Part shown: in pieces, positions 1 to 12,328 of the stretch
Layout: each line of letters opens with the position of its first letter
How positions within the stretch are numbered: position 1 is the stretch's first letter
Assembly: GCF_042242105.1 (NCBI RefSeq)
Contig: NC_092014.1
Span: 6,359,874 to 6,423,873 of the forward strand
DNA length: 64,000 bases
Direction: 5' to 3'
DNA from: Pempheris klunzingeri
Taxonomy: Eukaryota > Chordata > Actinopteri > Acropomatiformes > Pempheridae
Position numbers and translations under genes: made by a program
Notes under the pieces: model-generated
Databases searched by the model: none
What the model was told of the DNA's origin: nothing
Seen by the model: only the letters and a program-made list of their open reading frames with translations

Positions 1-1290
1 TGACAAACTGTTTTCCAATTATAATTAAGATTTTAATCATAACAAATGTTTTACACTTTTAATTGATATTCATATGTATAAAATTAACACGCTCTCTGAA
101 CTTATCAATGCTCCAGAGTTGGTAGATGCCTCCCCAATAACCCAAGACCAAGAATAGAACCCTGAGGAACCCCACATGAAATCACTGCACTGATGGAGAC
201 AGAGTCACTAACTGATTCAGAACACGTTCTACCAGTCAAATACATTTTATAGGTTGGTCCCTGTCGGACCCAAACAATTTTTCAGTGGACAGATATGCCA
301 TGATCAGCTGTCTCAACGTTTCCAACTGTGGGAGAGAGAAAATACAGAAAGTGCTGAAATAAAAGAGAAATGAGGATAATACCTACAATATACTACTGAA
401 GTCAGACACCATATTTTAGATCCATTGGCAGTTCCCCCATCAAAGCAATATGCTCATTATTTTCACACCCAATTATGCATTTTTAAATCCAATGATTTCT
501 GTGCTGCCTTTAATGTCAGTATTTTTGAAATATGAATTAGTTAAATAAGTTAAAAAAGTACACATAATAAGTTATGGTTAAATAGTTAAAAACATGTATT
601 TTATTTACATTGATCCTTAGTATGTGCCACACTGCTATCTATTGGCCAACGGTAATTCAGCCATCAAAAAGTCACAGTATTCAGTTGAGCAGTCAGACAA
701 GTCAGTGCCGGATTCATGTTGCTGCCGAGTGTTTGTTTTTTTACACGCTTGCGCCTTGGAAACTATTTGTCTGTGAGTACAGTGTGCTAGAATTATCAAG
801 CAGATGCATTTTTAGTAAGTTTCTTATTAGAAAAAGTTTTCTTTTGTTTTTTGGTGAAACATGTGCTCTTACAGCAGTAATGCAGTTACAGCAGTAGCTA
901 ACTCTTATCACTGGGACTTGAAACTGTGTGAGGATTTAGCAATGCTTTCATGTACCACGGTACAAAATACACTTAATAGTATGTAATTCAATGTATAACA
1001 CTGCAAATGCTAATGTTTATGTACGGATATGTGTTCATATCTCTGTAATGTTTCAGTTTTACAGTCAAATCAAGTCGAGTCTAGTCCAGTCAAATTTCAG
1101 CTGTTTTCAGTTTCCTTTGTCTCATTCCTCCCATCAAATTTATTTTCTGTGCTTTTCAGATTTAAGTTATTTACCCAAAGGTTATGTCCTCAGACCTGAC
1201 CTACTATCCTATCTTATCTTATTACCTTATCTCCTCTGATTTGCTATGTCTTTTTTTTTTCTTTTTGTCCTCTTAAACTCCACATATATA
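1..1290. other. Gene-free left flank of unit 1
   Basis: No coding region is supported here. Parts match 19285-19985 in unit 2. About 510-1105 has no counterpart there, so it was either inserted in unit 1 or lost from unit 2. Short open frames are AT-rich and have no recognisable product. Confidence 0.6.
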
Positions 1291-2595
1291 ATTAAAGCTG
1301 CAAGCAGCATTGGCGGGCCCTCGCACATCCGCTCACGTCGGGGCACGTCTACAGTCGTGGGCATGCCGCCGCAATATGGTTGGCATGGCTTGAATTTTGC
1401 AACCACCACATTGAGCGTTAATGGAACCAAGATGTGCATAATGTGTATCACATGTGCGTTTCATATAAATCAGATGATCTTTGTCACAAGAGACTGAGAT
1501 CCTGTCGTCTGCAGCTGTTGCTGTGACTATGAGGCAATAAGGTTCTAAAGTCTGACAGCTGGCAGAAGGAAGAACCTGTGATAGAGCTCCTTCACACACT
1601 GAGGATGGAGTCTGTCACTGAAGGAGCTCTCAGTGTGAAAAAGTAGTTGTTCTATCTCACACTCAGTGTGGGAGTTGTTCTATCTCGTGGTTGATAGCTT
1701 TGCCATCATCCTCCTCTCTCCCACCACGTCCACTGGATCGAGAGGGCAACCCAGGACAGTGCTGCCCTGTCAGTTGGGGTGTGTTTACAGCTGCAGGTTT
1801 CTTGCAGTTTTGTGGACATGATCTGACTTGTCAGCCTAAGTGAAAGTAAGATTAAACTCTTAAACTCAATATAACATTGAAGTTTCATGTAAATTAAATG
1901 ATCTTCACAAGAGACAAATTCCTGTTGTCTGTAGCTGCTGTTGTTGTTATGACGCAATAAGGGCATGTGAATGTCTGTTATACCTTGACTCTTATCCAGG
2001 ATTTGAATTGTAGAAGAAGACAAGACTAGACACATATAATTCACACAAGATGTGTGTTCATAAGATAAGGTAAGACATTCCCTCATTAGTCCCATGACAG
2101 GGAAATTTAAAATGTCACAGCAGACAGGAGAAGATATAAAAAAGTATATGTACAATTAAGTCACAGGAGGTATAAAATAGAAGCAAAGTAATATATATAG
2201 GGGGAACTTAAATGAAGAAGGGAGAGATAACAGACACTGAAAACACATTTTCAGCTTCTTCCAAAGAGGTTTACATCCATTAGGAAGCCAGCACCATCCT
2301 CTGGTGTCCGATGAAATAAGCGCAGAATAAATGTTGGGATTTCATGTGATTCTGAGCCATAATTTGCTCTTTACCATGCATATATTTACACTGAAACAAG
2401 AGAGATTCACAAAGAAGCATCTTAAAGGATTTAAAGGTTAAAATAACCACAATTCATGTCTGCGTGGACAGGCATGGAGCCTATTTTTAGACACATAATT
2501 CAAATAAAAATATCGCTTTTCCTGTTGGGTCTAGGACATGGTTCCACCTTTTTTTTTTAGGTCTTGGCATTGGCCATATACACAGTGAATTTCAC

Positions 2596-3295
2596 ACATC
2601 TAGGTGAAACGTAGCGCAGGGGCTGCTTCGTTAAAATCTTGTTGAAATTTTGTAGGGGGCGCAGTTGAGCCGTATCCAAACGTATAAACCTGATCAGATT
2701 ACTCATTTCAGGCCTTCTGATGTGTGTGCCAAGTTTGGTGAGGTTTGAATCATGCCTGGCCATTTTACAGCAACTTCCAGTTTCATGGCAAAGGAGGCGT
2801 GGCCACGGCGGCAGCGCAAGAGCTTCATGACATATCATCATCAAAGTCTTGGGATTTGGGTTTTCACCAAATTTGAGGTGGTTTGGTGAAGTTTCAATTA
2901 TGTCTGGCCTTTCTACAGCAACTTTACAGCAGCTTCCTGCTTTGAAAATATAATGCCAGTTGTTCGGCCCCTATTTATGGCCACAAATCCATCAAATTCT
3001 GACACTTAATTTAAAATAACGGATTTCCTGTTACTTTTTTGTAGGTATCTGAATTCCCTATAAACTCATTAAAGTACATACATGTAGGTCAAACGCAGCG
3101 TGGGGGGGGTGCTTCATTGAAGTAGGGGGCGCTGTTGAGTCATTTTGATACACCCAAACCCATAAACCAGATCAGATTATTCATTTTAAGCCACCTGATG
3201 TGTGTGCCAAGTTTGGTGAGGTTTGATTCATGCCTGGCCATTTTACAGCAACGTCCAGTTTCATGGTGAAGGAGGTGTGGCCACAGTGACGGCAT
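2596..3295. repeat. Direct internal repeats of the outer element (two copies)
   Basis: Two similar blocks, about 2596-2815 and 3080-3295, share the order: a 'taggt.aaacg.agcg' start, a 'gggggcgc.gttgagtc' core, 'gtgtgtgccaagtttggtg', 'catgcctggccattttacag' and a 'gtggccac' end. They differ by many substitutions, so the repeat array is old. A related piece (3410-3754) has another 'aggtggcgctat' core. No coding potential is visible. Confidence 0.7.
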
Positions 3296-3754
3296 TTGAC
3301 GAAAGCTCAAGATCTTCATCTATCAAAGTCTTAGGAATGTTTTCACCCAATTTGAGGTGGCTGTGGTTAAACTGCTGGGAGATAAACATTTGAGAATAGA
3401 AAGTGACACTTCCTCCCGCCACTAGGTGGCGCTATGACTATGATTCAAAATTGGCCTGTACAGCTATTCAGACCCGGACTGTCATTAAGCACAGTAAATT
3501 TGGTAAAGACAGGACATTGTGTGACGGAGTTATAGCTGATTGAAATTTCATGGCAAAGGATCAAAATTCGCCGTTCCGCCACACCCAGGCCTTCTGACAA
3601 AAAGTCACAGTTTCATCATCAGTTTCATCAAGGCCTTTATGGGAATCTGACAGCATTTTGAAGTAGATCTGGTCATTCGTCTTGTCTGAGGACATCACAG
3701 AGTAAAACAGGACATGGGAGGGGCTTCAACTTTTAAATCATAAAGGGGGCGCTA

Positions 3755-4180
3755 TTGTGGTGTCTGGTATGTGCATTTAGTGGGTATGATTATAGTTGTG
3801 TTTATGTTCCTTTTCTGTGAATGATTATCTGAAGAAAGTCAGACGGGAAAAGCATGACCTAGGCAGGGGTAACCTGACCTTTGGGGTGCTTATGTTACAC
3901 TCCTTTACCTTTAATCAAAGAGTATTTCTGTGACATTGATGGAAACCAGATGTTGAGCTAGGTGGTCAAATGGGTATAAAATGTGACCAGAGAAGTGGCT
4001 CGGGGGAGACGAGGACAGAGACGGCAGATTTGGCTGAGGGTTATGCTGTCTGTACCTAGAATTGGCTTAGCGTCTTCCCAGGATTCCATGGTGCCTGTTG
4101 ATCTTTTTGTAATTAACCTATTGTTGTCAGCGGACGTTTCCTTTCATCAACTGCACATCATCGGCACTTGAGGAGTTACA
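3755..4180 (+). repeat. Probable 5' LTR of the fossil element
   Basis: The right end (4099-4180) recurs at 9944-10040 and finishes with a similar '...gaggagt(t/c)aca'. Upstream is a TATA-like 'gggtataaaatg' near 3970, then an 'aattaa' poly(A)-like signal near 4110. This order fits U3-R-U5. The left edge (a TG near 3755) is a guess, because the U3 part is not repeated at the 3' end. Confidence 0.5.
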
Positions 4181-5989
4181 AATTTGCCGTTCTCGTCAGG
4201 ATTGCAGATGTGTCAGGATTGCAGATGTGGCAGGATTGCAGATGTGGCTCCTGTTGCTGACAGACTTCAACGGACCAACTCCTGCTCCATACTGACGTCA
4301 GGTGAGTGTTTTCTCACTCTTTGGGGCACTGGTTTGTTCATTGAGGCTGTTATGCTGCTGGCTGCACTGTACACTTATTTGCGTGGATATGCGATGATAT
4401 GTGACTTTAAAATTTAGGATTGAGAGCTCTGGGTATTTCTTGGGGATTGATGTTTGTCTGCTTGAGGAGTCTTTGTGGGCGCGTCCAGTCTGAGTGTGTG
4501 TGTGAGGGTGGTACTTCAGTTGTGTGTAGGCTGTGAAATGTTTTTGTCTATGTGTAATTAATAGGTATATAATATATTTCTTATCAAATAGATATACATA
4601 TGTTGTGATTGGTTAAAGGAGATTTAGTAACTCATAAGGAAGGACATTTTTGCCTCTTCAGTGGTATAAACCTATGAGCCCTTTTCAAGGAGACGCTTTA
4701 TAAATTAGATAAACATATATGAGCCTAATAGAGGACGTTTATAAATCATATGAGCCTTGTGTATAAGAGAATGTTAGCACATATAATAAACTATATGAGC
4801 CTGTGCTGAGTCTGTGGAGGAGTGGAGAGACCAGTGAGGGCATTCTGGTTACACAAGCATGGAGAAAAATAAAGTTAAGAAGTAAAATAAAGGAAAGGAA
4901 TAACTTCTGAGAAATAGATCTAGATTTTACACATAGAAGTAGTAGAAGATTCTGGTTGATGGGGAGGTTTTAAAACCGAAGAGGAGGATTATATTATATA
5001 AGGGAAATGCAGTTTCTCTCTATCTTTTCTTTTTGTCTGCTAATGTATGGGTGTGTGACTGCAGTTTGAGGAGAATCTATCTGCTCAAAAGAGCATATGG
5101 AAAATGGGAGAGAAGAGATATTTAACTGTCAGAGGACAGATTTTGTATTTCGGTTGTTGATGAAGAGATTTTGCTCTAGATAGTTTTGGTGTGTGTGATT
5201 CGTTTTTGACTTTGGGTCCTATTAGAATGGGTCTGTCTGGGCCTCAGGTAGTTTGAGCTAGATGTTCACTCTCTGATGGTCAGGGTAGACTGGAAGTTCT
5301 GGTTAAATTTAAGAGGTGGAGCAAAGGGAGGTGCCTAATTTTCGAAGGCCATTAAGTTTGCTCTTTCTAAAAGGAGGAGCGGCAAGAGAGCCCTTCCCCT
5401 TTGTTTTTTTCCTTCTCTCTCTGTGGAAGATAGAGAGATGGAGAAATGGGAGAAGAGACTTAAGGCCATATCAGAATGAAGATTGATTAACATATTCACT
5501 TTTAAAATAGAATAAGTATTCACTCTCTAAAGTGTTAAAGTTAACAATACATTGATAGAGATGTGGTTGTTAATGGTTGCTATTTAAAGGAAAACTCTTA
5601 GAAGAAGATACCCACTGTCTTAGAATACAATAACCCGAATGTTGGCAGATAATGTGTGTAAACTTCATTGAATTGTTTATTGCATTGTTGATAAGGATCT
5701 AGGAAGATACTAAGACATTGACCTCTTGTTTTGTTTTCTTTTTCCTTCTGTCTATTTATCTATGAATTTTGAATACACCTCACAGTGATACTTGGACACG
5801 TCATCAGTGATAAACCCGGGGTCACAGGGTGTTTCGGGTCTTTAATCATCAGACACCCTCGCCCGGGCGACCCAACCGGGGGTGATCAGACCCCGGCTTG
5901 TGTCCAAGTAGCGCACCACGGATCCCCCCTACGGATCCACAGCCACCGGGTGTTATGTCTCGTCGTGTTTGTTAAGTTGTCGGTGTTCA
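4181..5989. other. Leader region of the fossil, no recognised gene
   Basis: This stretch starts with three short direct repeats of 'ggattgcagatgtg' (about 4198-4246), followed by a donor-like 'caggtgagt' near 4300. The rest is AT-rich with purine-rich stretches. At 5780-5940 it becomes GC-rich and may belong to another repeat. No protein family is recognised. Confidence 0.4.
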
Positions 5990-6372
5990 CTTGCGTTTAG
6001 TCTCGTTTCTCACTTCCTGTTTTATTGTGAAAACTAAACTCTCCTCTCGTTTCAGGCTGTTGACTTCCTGCCCTTGTGTGTTTCCCGCCTGTGTGATTGT
6101 CTGCCCCGCCCTGATTGTTTACACCTGTTCTCCATTACCTGGTGTATAAATTGTCTGCATCTCCCTGTGTCCTGTGCCAGATTGTCTTGTCCTGTCATGC
6201 GTTCAAGTTGCCAACTATCTCGTCAAGCCATAGGAATTCATTGTATCTTGCTGTGTATTTTGTCATTACCCAAGTCTGTAAATATTGTTTGCCTGCCAGT
6301 CCTGATTAAAGTGTTCATCTGTCTGAGAGAGTCTGGTGTCCTGCTTTTGGGTCCTTCCTGGTCTAGTGCCTA
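5990..6372 (+). repeat. LTR-like interspersed repeat, unclassified
   Basis: The run has a CT-rich composition with 'cttcctgttt' and 'cctgtttcccgcc'-like phrases, a TATA-like 'ggtgtataaattg' near 6140, a 'gattaaag' poly(A)-like signal near 6304 and an end phrase 'cctgcttttgggtcc'. I associate this order with LTRs of common teleost elements, from memory only. It could instead be an untranslated part of the neighbouring LINE. It lies inside the retrovirus-like fossil. Confidence 0.3.
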
Positions 6373-6375
6373 GCC

Positions 6376-7540
6376 CTAATACCGGGAGGCCTTTTCTGTG
6401 GCCTCGAGGATGTTCTTGGTGGCTTTCCTTGACTGCAGTCCTCTTACTCCAAGGAGTTTGAACACTTGCTGTAGTGAGTGACCTGCGAAACCTCTGCACC
6501 AGATTTCGACTGGTTCACAACGGGCTTTCCAGCCATTGCTACGGCACTCTGTGATGAGCTCCGAGTATTTGGCCCTCTTGCGTTCGTTGACTTTGTCGAT
6601 CCAGTCCTCCCAGGGGACTGTCAGTTCCAATAGCACCACTTGCTTGGTTGACTCCAATGTCAACACCAAGTCTGGCCGGAGTGAGGTGGTAGCAATGTTG
6701 GCCGGGAACTTTAGTTGCCTTCCCAGGTCCACTTGGAGCTGCCAGTCCCGAGCGGTGGTGAGGAGCCCTCCTTAGGAGTTGGACTGGTGGGTTACCTTCT
6801 GCCCTGCTCTGATGAAGGTGATTGTCTGCTTCAGGGTGGCCTGGGACTTGCTGTATTGTATCGCTGTGCAGATGGAATCCGCCAAGGATTTTAAAACTTG
6901 GTCGTGGCGCCAGCGATACCGCCCCTCCCCTAGAGCCTTTGGGCAACAGCTCAGGATGTGTTCCATGGTGCCCCTCCTCTGGCACAGCTTGCACTCTGGA
7001 GTGTCTGCCAGGCCCCAGGTGTGCAGGTTGGCCAGGCTTGGGAGGACGTCATACACCGATTGTATGAGGAACTTTGTGCGCAAAGGTTCAGCTCTCCAGA
7101 GCTCTGCCCAGGTTAGTTTGCGAGGTTCCACATGCTCCCACCTTGTCCATGCTCCGACCATCTTGAAGCAGCGTTGTTCCTCCACCTCTGCACGGATCTC
7201 GTCTTGGACCAGCTGACACTTCTCCTTGCCGCAGGTTCGGTCGTAACATGGTCTGGGAAAGCTGCCAAGGCCTGCCCTCCCCATTGCCACGGTACCCACC
7301 AAGGACTTGTGCCTCAGCCGAGCCTCTGCTCTGCTTACGGCTTCTTGTGCCTGCCACTTCCTCCCAGTCTTCAGACCTCTCTGGAGCGGGTGACTTTGAA
7401 CTATGATGTATGAGAGTTGGAGAAAAGACAAGGAGGAGGGAGTGTGTCTGATTTTGGATCCTCCAAACGACAGGCGGGAACACTCCTGACGGTGATTCAC
7501 ATATATCAGGGCTTGCGGATGATCCTGAATCCAGCTCAAT
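6376..7540 (-). mobile_element. LINE fragment with restriction-like endonuclease domain (R2/R4-type)
   Basis: On the minus strand, 7539-6772 encodes a zinc-knuckle-like segment (C-x2-C-x8-H-x4-C around 'CKLC...MEHILSCC') after an 'LRTKFLIQSVYDVLPS' stretch. The adjoining 6732-6376 encodes 'RPDLVL...KQVVLLELTVPWED...K...Y.ELI', which fits the PD-(D/E)xK restriction-like endonuclease placed at the C-terminus of R2/R4-clade LINEs. A frame change separates the two parts near 6735-6770, and the reverse transcriptase proper is missing, so the copy is 5'-truncated and dead. The clade is inferred from domain order alone. Confidence 0.6.
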
Positions 7541-8022
7541 CAGGGCCGGTGCAATTGCAATTATCTACCTGCGTGCACATCCATTTATAGCCAAGATTGT
7601 TGATATATAAGTTCGATTTCACATATAGACATATAGTGTTTCTTGTTCATAAGTACATGTATGAGGAATATTACATGTATACATGTATAGTTATCCAAAA
7701 AGGGAGGCTTAGCAACAGACTGATCAATTAGAGTATTCAATCAAGTAGTGGAGTAACATTTTTGATTTTTGATTGGATTACTTGTGTATAGGTTGAGTGG
7801 GCTCAAATAGTGTTGAGAGTTGTTGATGTTGGTTTCATTGTCTGGGCATGATCTAGTTTGATTTAAGAAGAGTCAAGCATAAACAGTGACATTAAGTGAC
7901 AATTTAAAACTTTGCTTTGTATTAATAAGCCTTTGGGATCCTTTGAGGTTGGAAATTGATAAAACGTGGATATAAGGAAACCATAAAATAAATAGTATAC
8001 CTACATAAATAAATAATCAAAA
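7541..8022. other. AT-rich spacer before the gag region
   Basis: This AT-rich stretch has no recognised gene or repeat. It lies between the LINE fragment and the gag region and probably belongs to the fossil's untranslated leader. Confidence 0.4.
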
Positions 8023-9946
8023 ATGGACAGTAAAAGTTCAAAAGTAATAACCCCGGTTGAAGTAGTGCAAAAGAACAATCCACTTATTAAAGGTATCACA
8101 AAGATGTCAGGAAAATGGAGTAAGCGTTGGCCTGATATTGATCAACCTTGGCCAGTGGAAGGGACTCTTAATCCGGATGTAATTAAAACAATGCAAGTTC
8201 TTGTATCTGCATATAAGGTAGGGTAAAAGAAAGGTAAGAAGGGACAGAAACGCAAGGAGAAGAGACAGAGAGAGCTTGGCATTCTGCAAATGTTTGACAA
8301 TGAGGGACAGAAATGGTTACAAGCTACAAAAGAAAGAAGGGAAAGAGGTGTTGAAGAAATAGAAAAGAATACAAAGGAAACAGAAAAGCTAGTAGCAAAG
8401 GCTAATGCACCCTTCTTACATTCAGTCCCAGTAAAGAGGCCCCCACCTTATGAGGAAAAGGTGAAGTTTAGTGATGTTTATCCCCAGCTTCCAGTAATTA
8501 GCCAGGAGGGTAACTATCACATCAAAGATGAGGATGAGCAAGTAATAGAGATGGGGAAAGCTAAAACAACCATAAAAATGTACCCAAGCTCTAAAAGCAA
8601 AAAGAAGAAGGCACATTTAGAAGGTCTGAATGGAGTGAGATGTAGAAGGATGGAAATGGGAGAAGAAAGTCAGGATGATTCAGATGGAGCTGTTGGTGGA
8701 TACGTCCCAGCAGTTAAGCGGATGTTGGCTAAAGCAGAGAAAAGAGGATGTAGATCGCAGAGGAGGATGACTGCAGGAAGGAATGATACTGATGAGAGTG
8801 ATAACAGAGACAGTGATGAGGACCCAGATATCAAGGGCCCTTCATGTCTTCTTCCGACAGCATCTAGTACTGGTATTGGTGATGAAAGACAGTGGGTTCT
8901 AAGAGAGGTCAAGGATATCATGAATGAATGTCTTTTGGATCTGGAACAATCTACCTTCTTGGAAAGTCAAAAAGCCCAGGAGAATCAACTACAGGAGCTG
9001 CAGATAGTGGAGAAAGAATTACTGAAGAAAAAGTCTCCAAAGTCAGGTGTTTTGGGGTATGCATTACATTCAAGAAAGGGACAGCGACCCGATAAGATGT
9101 GTCCAGTGATTGTTCGAGGGCAGAATCTGGAGTACAAGCCTTGACAGAACACAGATATGTCAGACATACTTGAAAAATTACCTGTTCTTCAAGATGGAGC
9201 ACATCCTTGGATTTCAAAGTTGGAAGAGGTTCCAGTGGGAACACAGCCTGCCATGGGAGATATTAAGAGACTTCTAGCTAGTCTCCTTGGAGTTTCAGCT
9301 ATGGAAGAGATCCTGCAGAGGACAGGACTTAATCGGAATGTGAGGACTGCAGTGAACGATCCTGAGTTGTTTGCTGCAAGCAGAAGCCAAGTGTGGAGTG
9401 TTGAAAGATACATTTCCAACAAATGTACACCCTGATAATATTCTCATTAAGCCACTGGGACCACAGGAGAACCTGAGGGCCTATGTGTCAAGAGCTCATC
9501 AGGTGAGGAGGAACATCACAGGAAAGGATCCGGAATTGAACCAGATGGAGCAGTCAATTTTGCAAGCTAAGTTGCAGAAAGGGCTGCCCCTGCCAGTGAG
9601 GAGTAAGCTAGCTGAAGTGGTTGGCCTTGGGAGCATGACGAAAGGCGTCTACACAGATCATATAGCACATCAAGTTGAGCTATATTGGAAAAAGGAACAT
9701 GACCAGAAAGAACAGGACCAGGAGACTCTTAGAAAACTTAACTGGGAGATAACAAAAAGAAGGAGAAGTAATAGGCTGTGGTTATGCAGAGTCAGTCTCA
9801 ACCAAATCAACGATTACTACAACCGCAGCAGGGACAGATCCAGCTTCAGTAGTAAAATGCTAACGCTAACGCTATTGGAAACGCAACCAAACCGAGTCAA
9901 GTCCAGCCGAGTAGGTACTAGTGGAAACGTGCCATTAGACAACTGA
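8023..9946 (+). pseudogene. Fossil gag-like region
   Basis: The region encodes highly charged, Lys/Glu-rich protein with 'WSKRWPDIDQPWPVEG' near the start, a proline-rich 'PVKRPPPYEE' segment that contains a PPPY late-domain-type motif, and a C-terminal helical part ('NLRAYVSRAHQ', 'MEQSILQAKLQKGLP'). The last part is reminiscent of the C-terminal capsid region of gammaretrovirus-like Gag, followed by a Lys/Glu-rich run. It is broken in several places. No zinc knuckle was seen. Assignment rests on overall layout, the PPPY motif and the flanking LTR pieces. It is not a host gene. Confidence 0.55.
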
Positions 9947-10040
9947 TCTTTTTGTAATAAACCTATTTTTATGCAACAAGTCGTTGTCAGCAGACGTTTC
10001 CTTTCATCAACTGCACATTATCGGCACTTGAGGAGTCACA
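9944..10040 (+). repeat. 3' LTR remnant of the fossil
   Basis: This matches 4099-4180 of the 5' LTR and includes an 'aataaa' poly(A)-type signal near 9957. Only the R/U5-like end is left. The upstream U3 part and the rest of the coding interior are missing. Confidence 0.6.
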
Positions 10041-10114
10041 ACACCGGTCCTGATATGTTTGCCAATTTTCGAGTATACCTTGCACCTCGTTTTCCTCGTC
10101 GAAGTGTCCAAAGA

Positions 10115-10325
10115 ATAATAATAATAGTAATAATCCATCCATCCATTGTCTATACGGGGTTGGTTGCGGGGGAGCTGGAGCCAATCCCAGCTGACTTTGG
10201 GCGAGAGGCAGGGTACACCTTGGACTCGTCGTTAGCCAACCACAGGGCCAACACACCTGGATTTGAACCTTAAACCTTCTTGCTTTGAGGCAACAGTGCT
10301 AACCACTGCACCACCATGCTGCCCT
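10115..10325 (+). repeat. LINE 3'-end-like interspersed repeat
   Basis: It contains 'atccatccatccattgtctat', 'gggggagctggagcc', 'cagctgactttgggcgagag' and 'cagggccaacaca', and ends with 'aaccactgcaccaccatgctgccc'. I recognise this order from the very abundant teleost repeat usually linked to L2/Maui-type LINE 3' ends. Family naming is from memory. Confidence 0.5.
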
Positions 10326-10390
10326 AATAATAGTAATAAATTCTTTGAATTACAATAGGGTCCTTGCCGAGTGTTACACACTCAGTGCCT

Positions 10391-10478
10391 AATAAGTTCC
10401 ATCCTCTGCCCACCTCAGATCAAAGAACAAAGACTCTAGACTGGAAGAGAAAAAACTCTTTCAAATGTTACATGCAGA

Positions 10479-10511
<33 letters not shown>

Positions 10512-11090
10512 ACCTTGGACACACCTCTTCATGGTACAGAGCATGATCTGCCACTAATGTTAGCAACTTTATCAATGAGAAAGGACGAAAACAAATCTCA
10601 TAGATTTCACAAGACTTCTGACTATCCTTCAGTATGGTGAGATACAGCATCCCACGATAAAAGGTTCATGACTTACGAAAGGCTGTGTGGCAGGTTTAGC
10701 CATCTTAACATTATGTGCTTTCTTGTCATAGCCCACTACCACTGTCACACCCCCTTTTACCCAATTGGCATGACCACAAACACACCTTCACACACACACT
10801 TTCACCTCCGAGGCAAATTTGAACCTCCTGGGGTGAACACTGGGGCCAAAACTTTTGTCATACGGTGTTAAATCTATCAGCACTACCTCCAAAGCTTGAC
10901 ACCAACCAACCTAATGCCAGAGCAAGCTATAGAGCTGCTGGTTGCAACTACAAATAACGCCAGTTTGGAAACATTCCTACTTCTTGTCGCCTTCTCTAAT
11001 GACCGTATACAGCTGAAATGATGTCCGCTGATTTCCTTCTCTTCTCTCTTTTTTTCAACAAAACATTTCAGTGTCTCAGCGACTCCAGCC
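10391..11090. other. Upstream region of perforin copy 1
   Basis: The region matches unit 2 in blocks (about 10391-10600 and 10910-11090 against 19987-20240 and about 21110-21282). A consensus splice acceptor (ttcag) ends at about 11071, 20 nt before the start codon, which suggests an untranslated first exon upstream. I cannot place that exon's start. A (TTA)n run lies at about 10479-10508. Confidence 0.5.
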
Positions 11091-11811
11091 ATGCTCTCCT
11101 TTTCAACCCCACCCGGTCTCTACCTGAGTCTCCTGCTCTTTCTGTCGTACCACTCCCCTGCTCTCTCCTGTGTGACTGGGCCCTACACCCAGTGTGTGTC
11201 CGCTCCCTTTGTGCCAGGCCACAACCTGTTGGGGGAGGGCTTTGATGTGGTCACCCTGAAGAGAAAAGGAGCCTACATGATCGACGTGAAGACTTACCTC
11301 ACTCCAGGCAACAACTGTACTCTCTGCCACAACCCTTTCCAAGGCAACACGCTGCAGAAAGTAATCCAAAAAATAAACAATAATTCAGCAGCAACTTTAA
11401 CAGCTGCTCACACTTTGTGTGCATGTTAACCATTGTGTTCTCACCTTCATTCTCAGCTGCCTGTCTCTGCAGTGGATTGGCGTGCTATAAGCGGATGCAA
11501 TGCTGAGCTCTACAGCAGTGCACACACCTCCACCAGGTGTTGTATTATACATTATTGTACCACTGATTGGGTGTTTTCATACTTTAACTTATATGTTGTT
11601 CTAATTTGGAAGTACAGCACGAGTTCACCTTTGAAATGAAACAGCTCTAATGGTGATTTACTGTAAATTGTGTCCACAGCTCACTGATTAGCACCTACAC
11701 CTCCCAGGACAGCAACGACTGGAAGGTAGGAAACTTCTCTCCAGCCTGGAGTGAAAATTAAAATTAATGATATGATTAGATTTTGGAACACAGTGAGAGC
11801 AACCTACCCTT

Positions 11812-11854
<43 letters not shown>

Positions 11855-12286
11855 GAGGCTTGTCATCATTGGAGGCAATCTCAATGCAGAGATATATTGA
11901 GATGAGATTCTGCAATCAGTGGCAATCCCATATCTCCACAGTCTGGGACCAAACTCTATCCTCCAAGATGACAATGCTCGCCCCCACAGAGCTGGGTCAA
12001 TAAATTGTCAATATCATGTCAATGTCATCCAATCCACCAAAAAAGAGTCAATAACAGAATACGCTGTTTGCCACTGGCAGAGAAGATTTGGCAAATTTTT
12101 CATGGGCACAACCCACATGCTGCCCATCCCCCAACTGCATGTTCCTTACAAATGTGGCACCATTTAAACGGGAAATAAAACAGGCTTTTTTTAGGCTCAA
12201 CGGTATACGATTTATTGCCAAGAAGCATTGTTACAACAAAGAAAAAATCTACCAAACACAAATTTCCTTACTTTTTGTGCTATGTT

Positions 12287-12328
<42 letters not shown>

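Larger units (their letters stand above)
3755..10040 (+). mobile_element. Retrovirus-like LTR element fossil, gag-only
   Basis: This is a broken, internally deleted endogenous retrovirus-like element. The parts seen are a 5' LTR (about 3755-4180), a leader with a consensus-like splice donor near 4300 of the kind retroviruses use, a gag region (8023-9946) and a short 3' LTR remnant (9944-10040). No pol or env was recognised. The shared LTR stretch (4099-4180 against 9944-10040) differs at about four or five of some 75 positions plus a small length difference, which suggests a moderate age. The element is absent from perforin unit 2. A LINE and an LTR-like repeat lie within it. The coding region has several breaks. 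The gag resembles gammaretrovirus-type capsid only loosely, so the family is tentative. Confidence 0.6.
1291..10390. mobile_element. Nested mobile-element insertion, absent from unit 2
   Basis: Unit 2 runs without interruption across the matching position (about 19985-19988), so it shows the empty site. The outer element begins with a head typical of an abundant teleost repeat (attaaagctgcaagcagc, 1291). It contains internally repeated blocks with the motif gtaggggg(c)gc and seems to resume after the retroviral fossil at about 10041-10113, ending near 10365-10390. Nested inside are the retrovirus-like fossil (3755-10040), a LINE fragment (6376-7540) and a LINE-tail repeat (10115-10325). I do not know the Repbase name of the outer family. 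The target duplication is ambiguous because both sides are AT-rich. Confidence 0.75.

Noticed and set aside
8023-9946. Charged open frames as a host gene
   Set aside because: They lie between LTR pieces, hold a Gag-like PPPY motif and capsid-like part, and are missing from unit 2. A retrovirus-like fossil explains them better.
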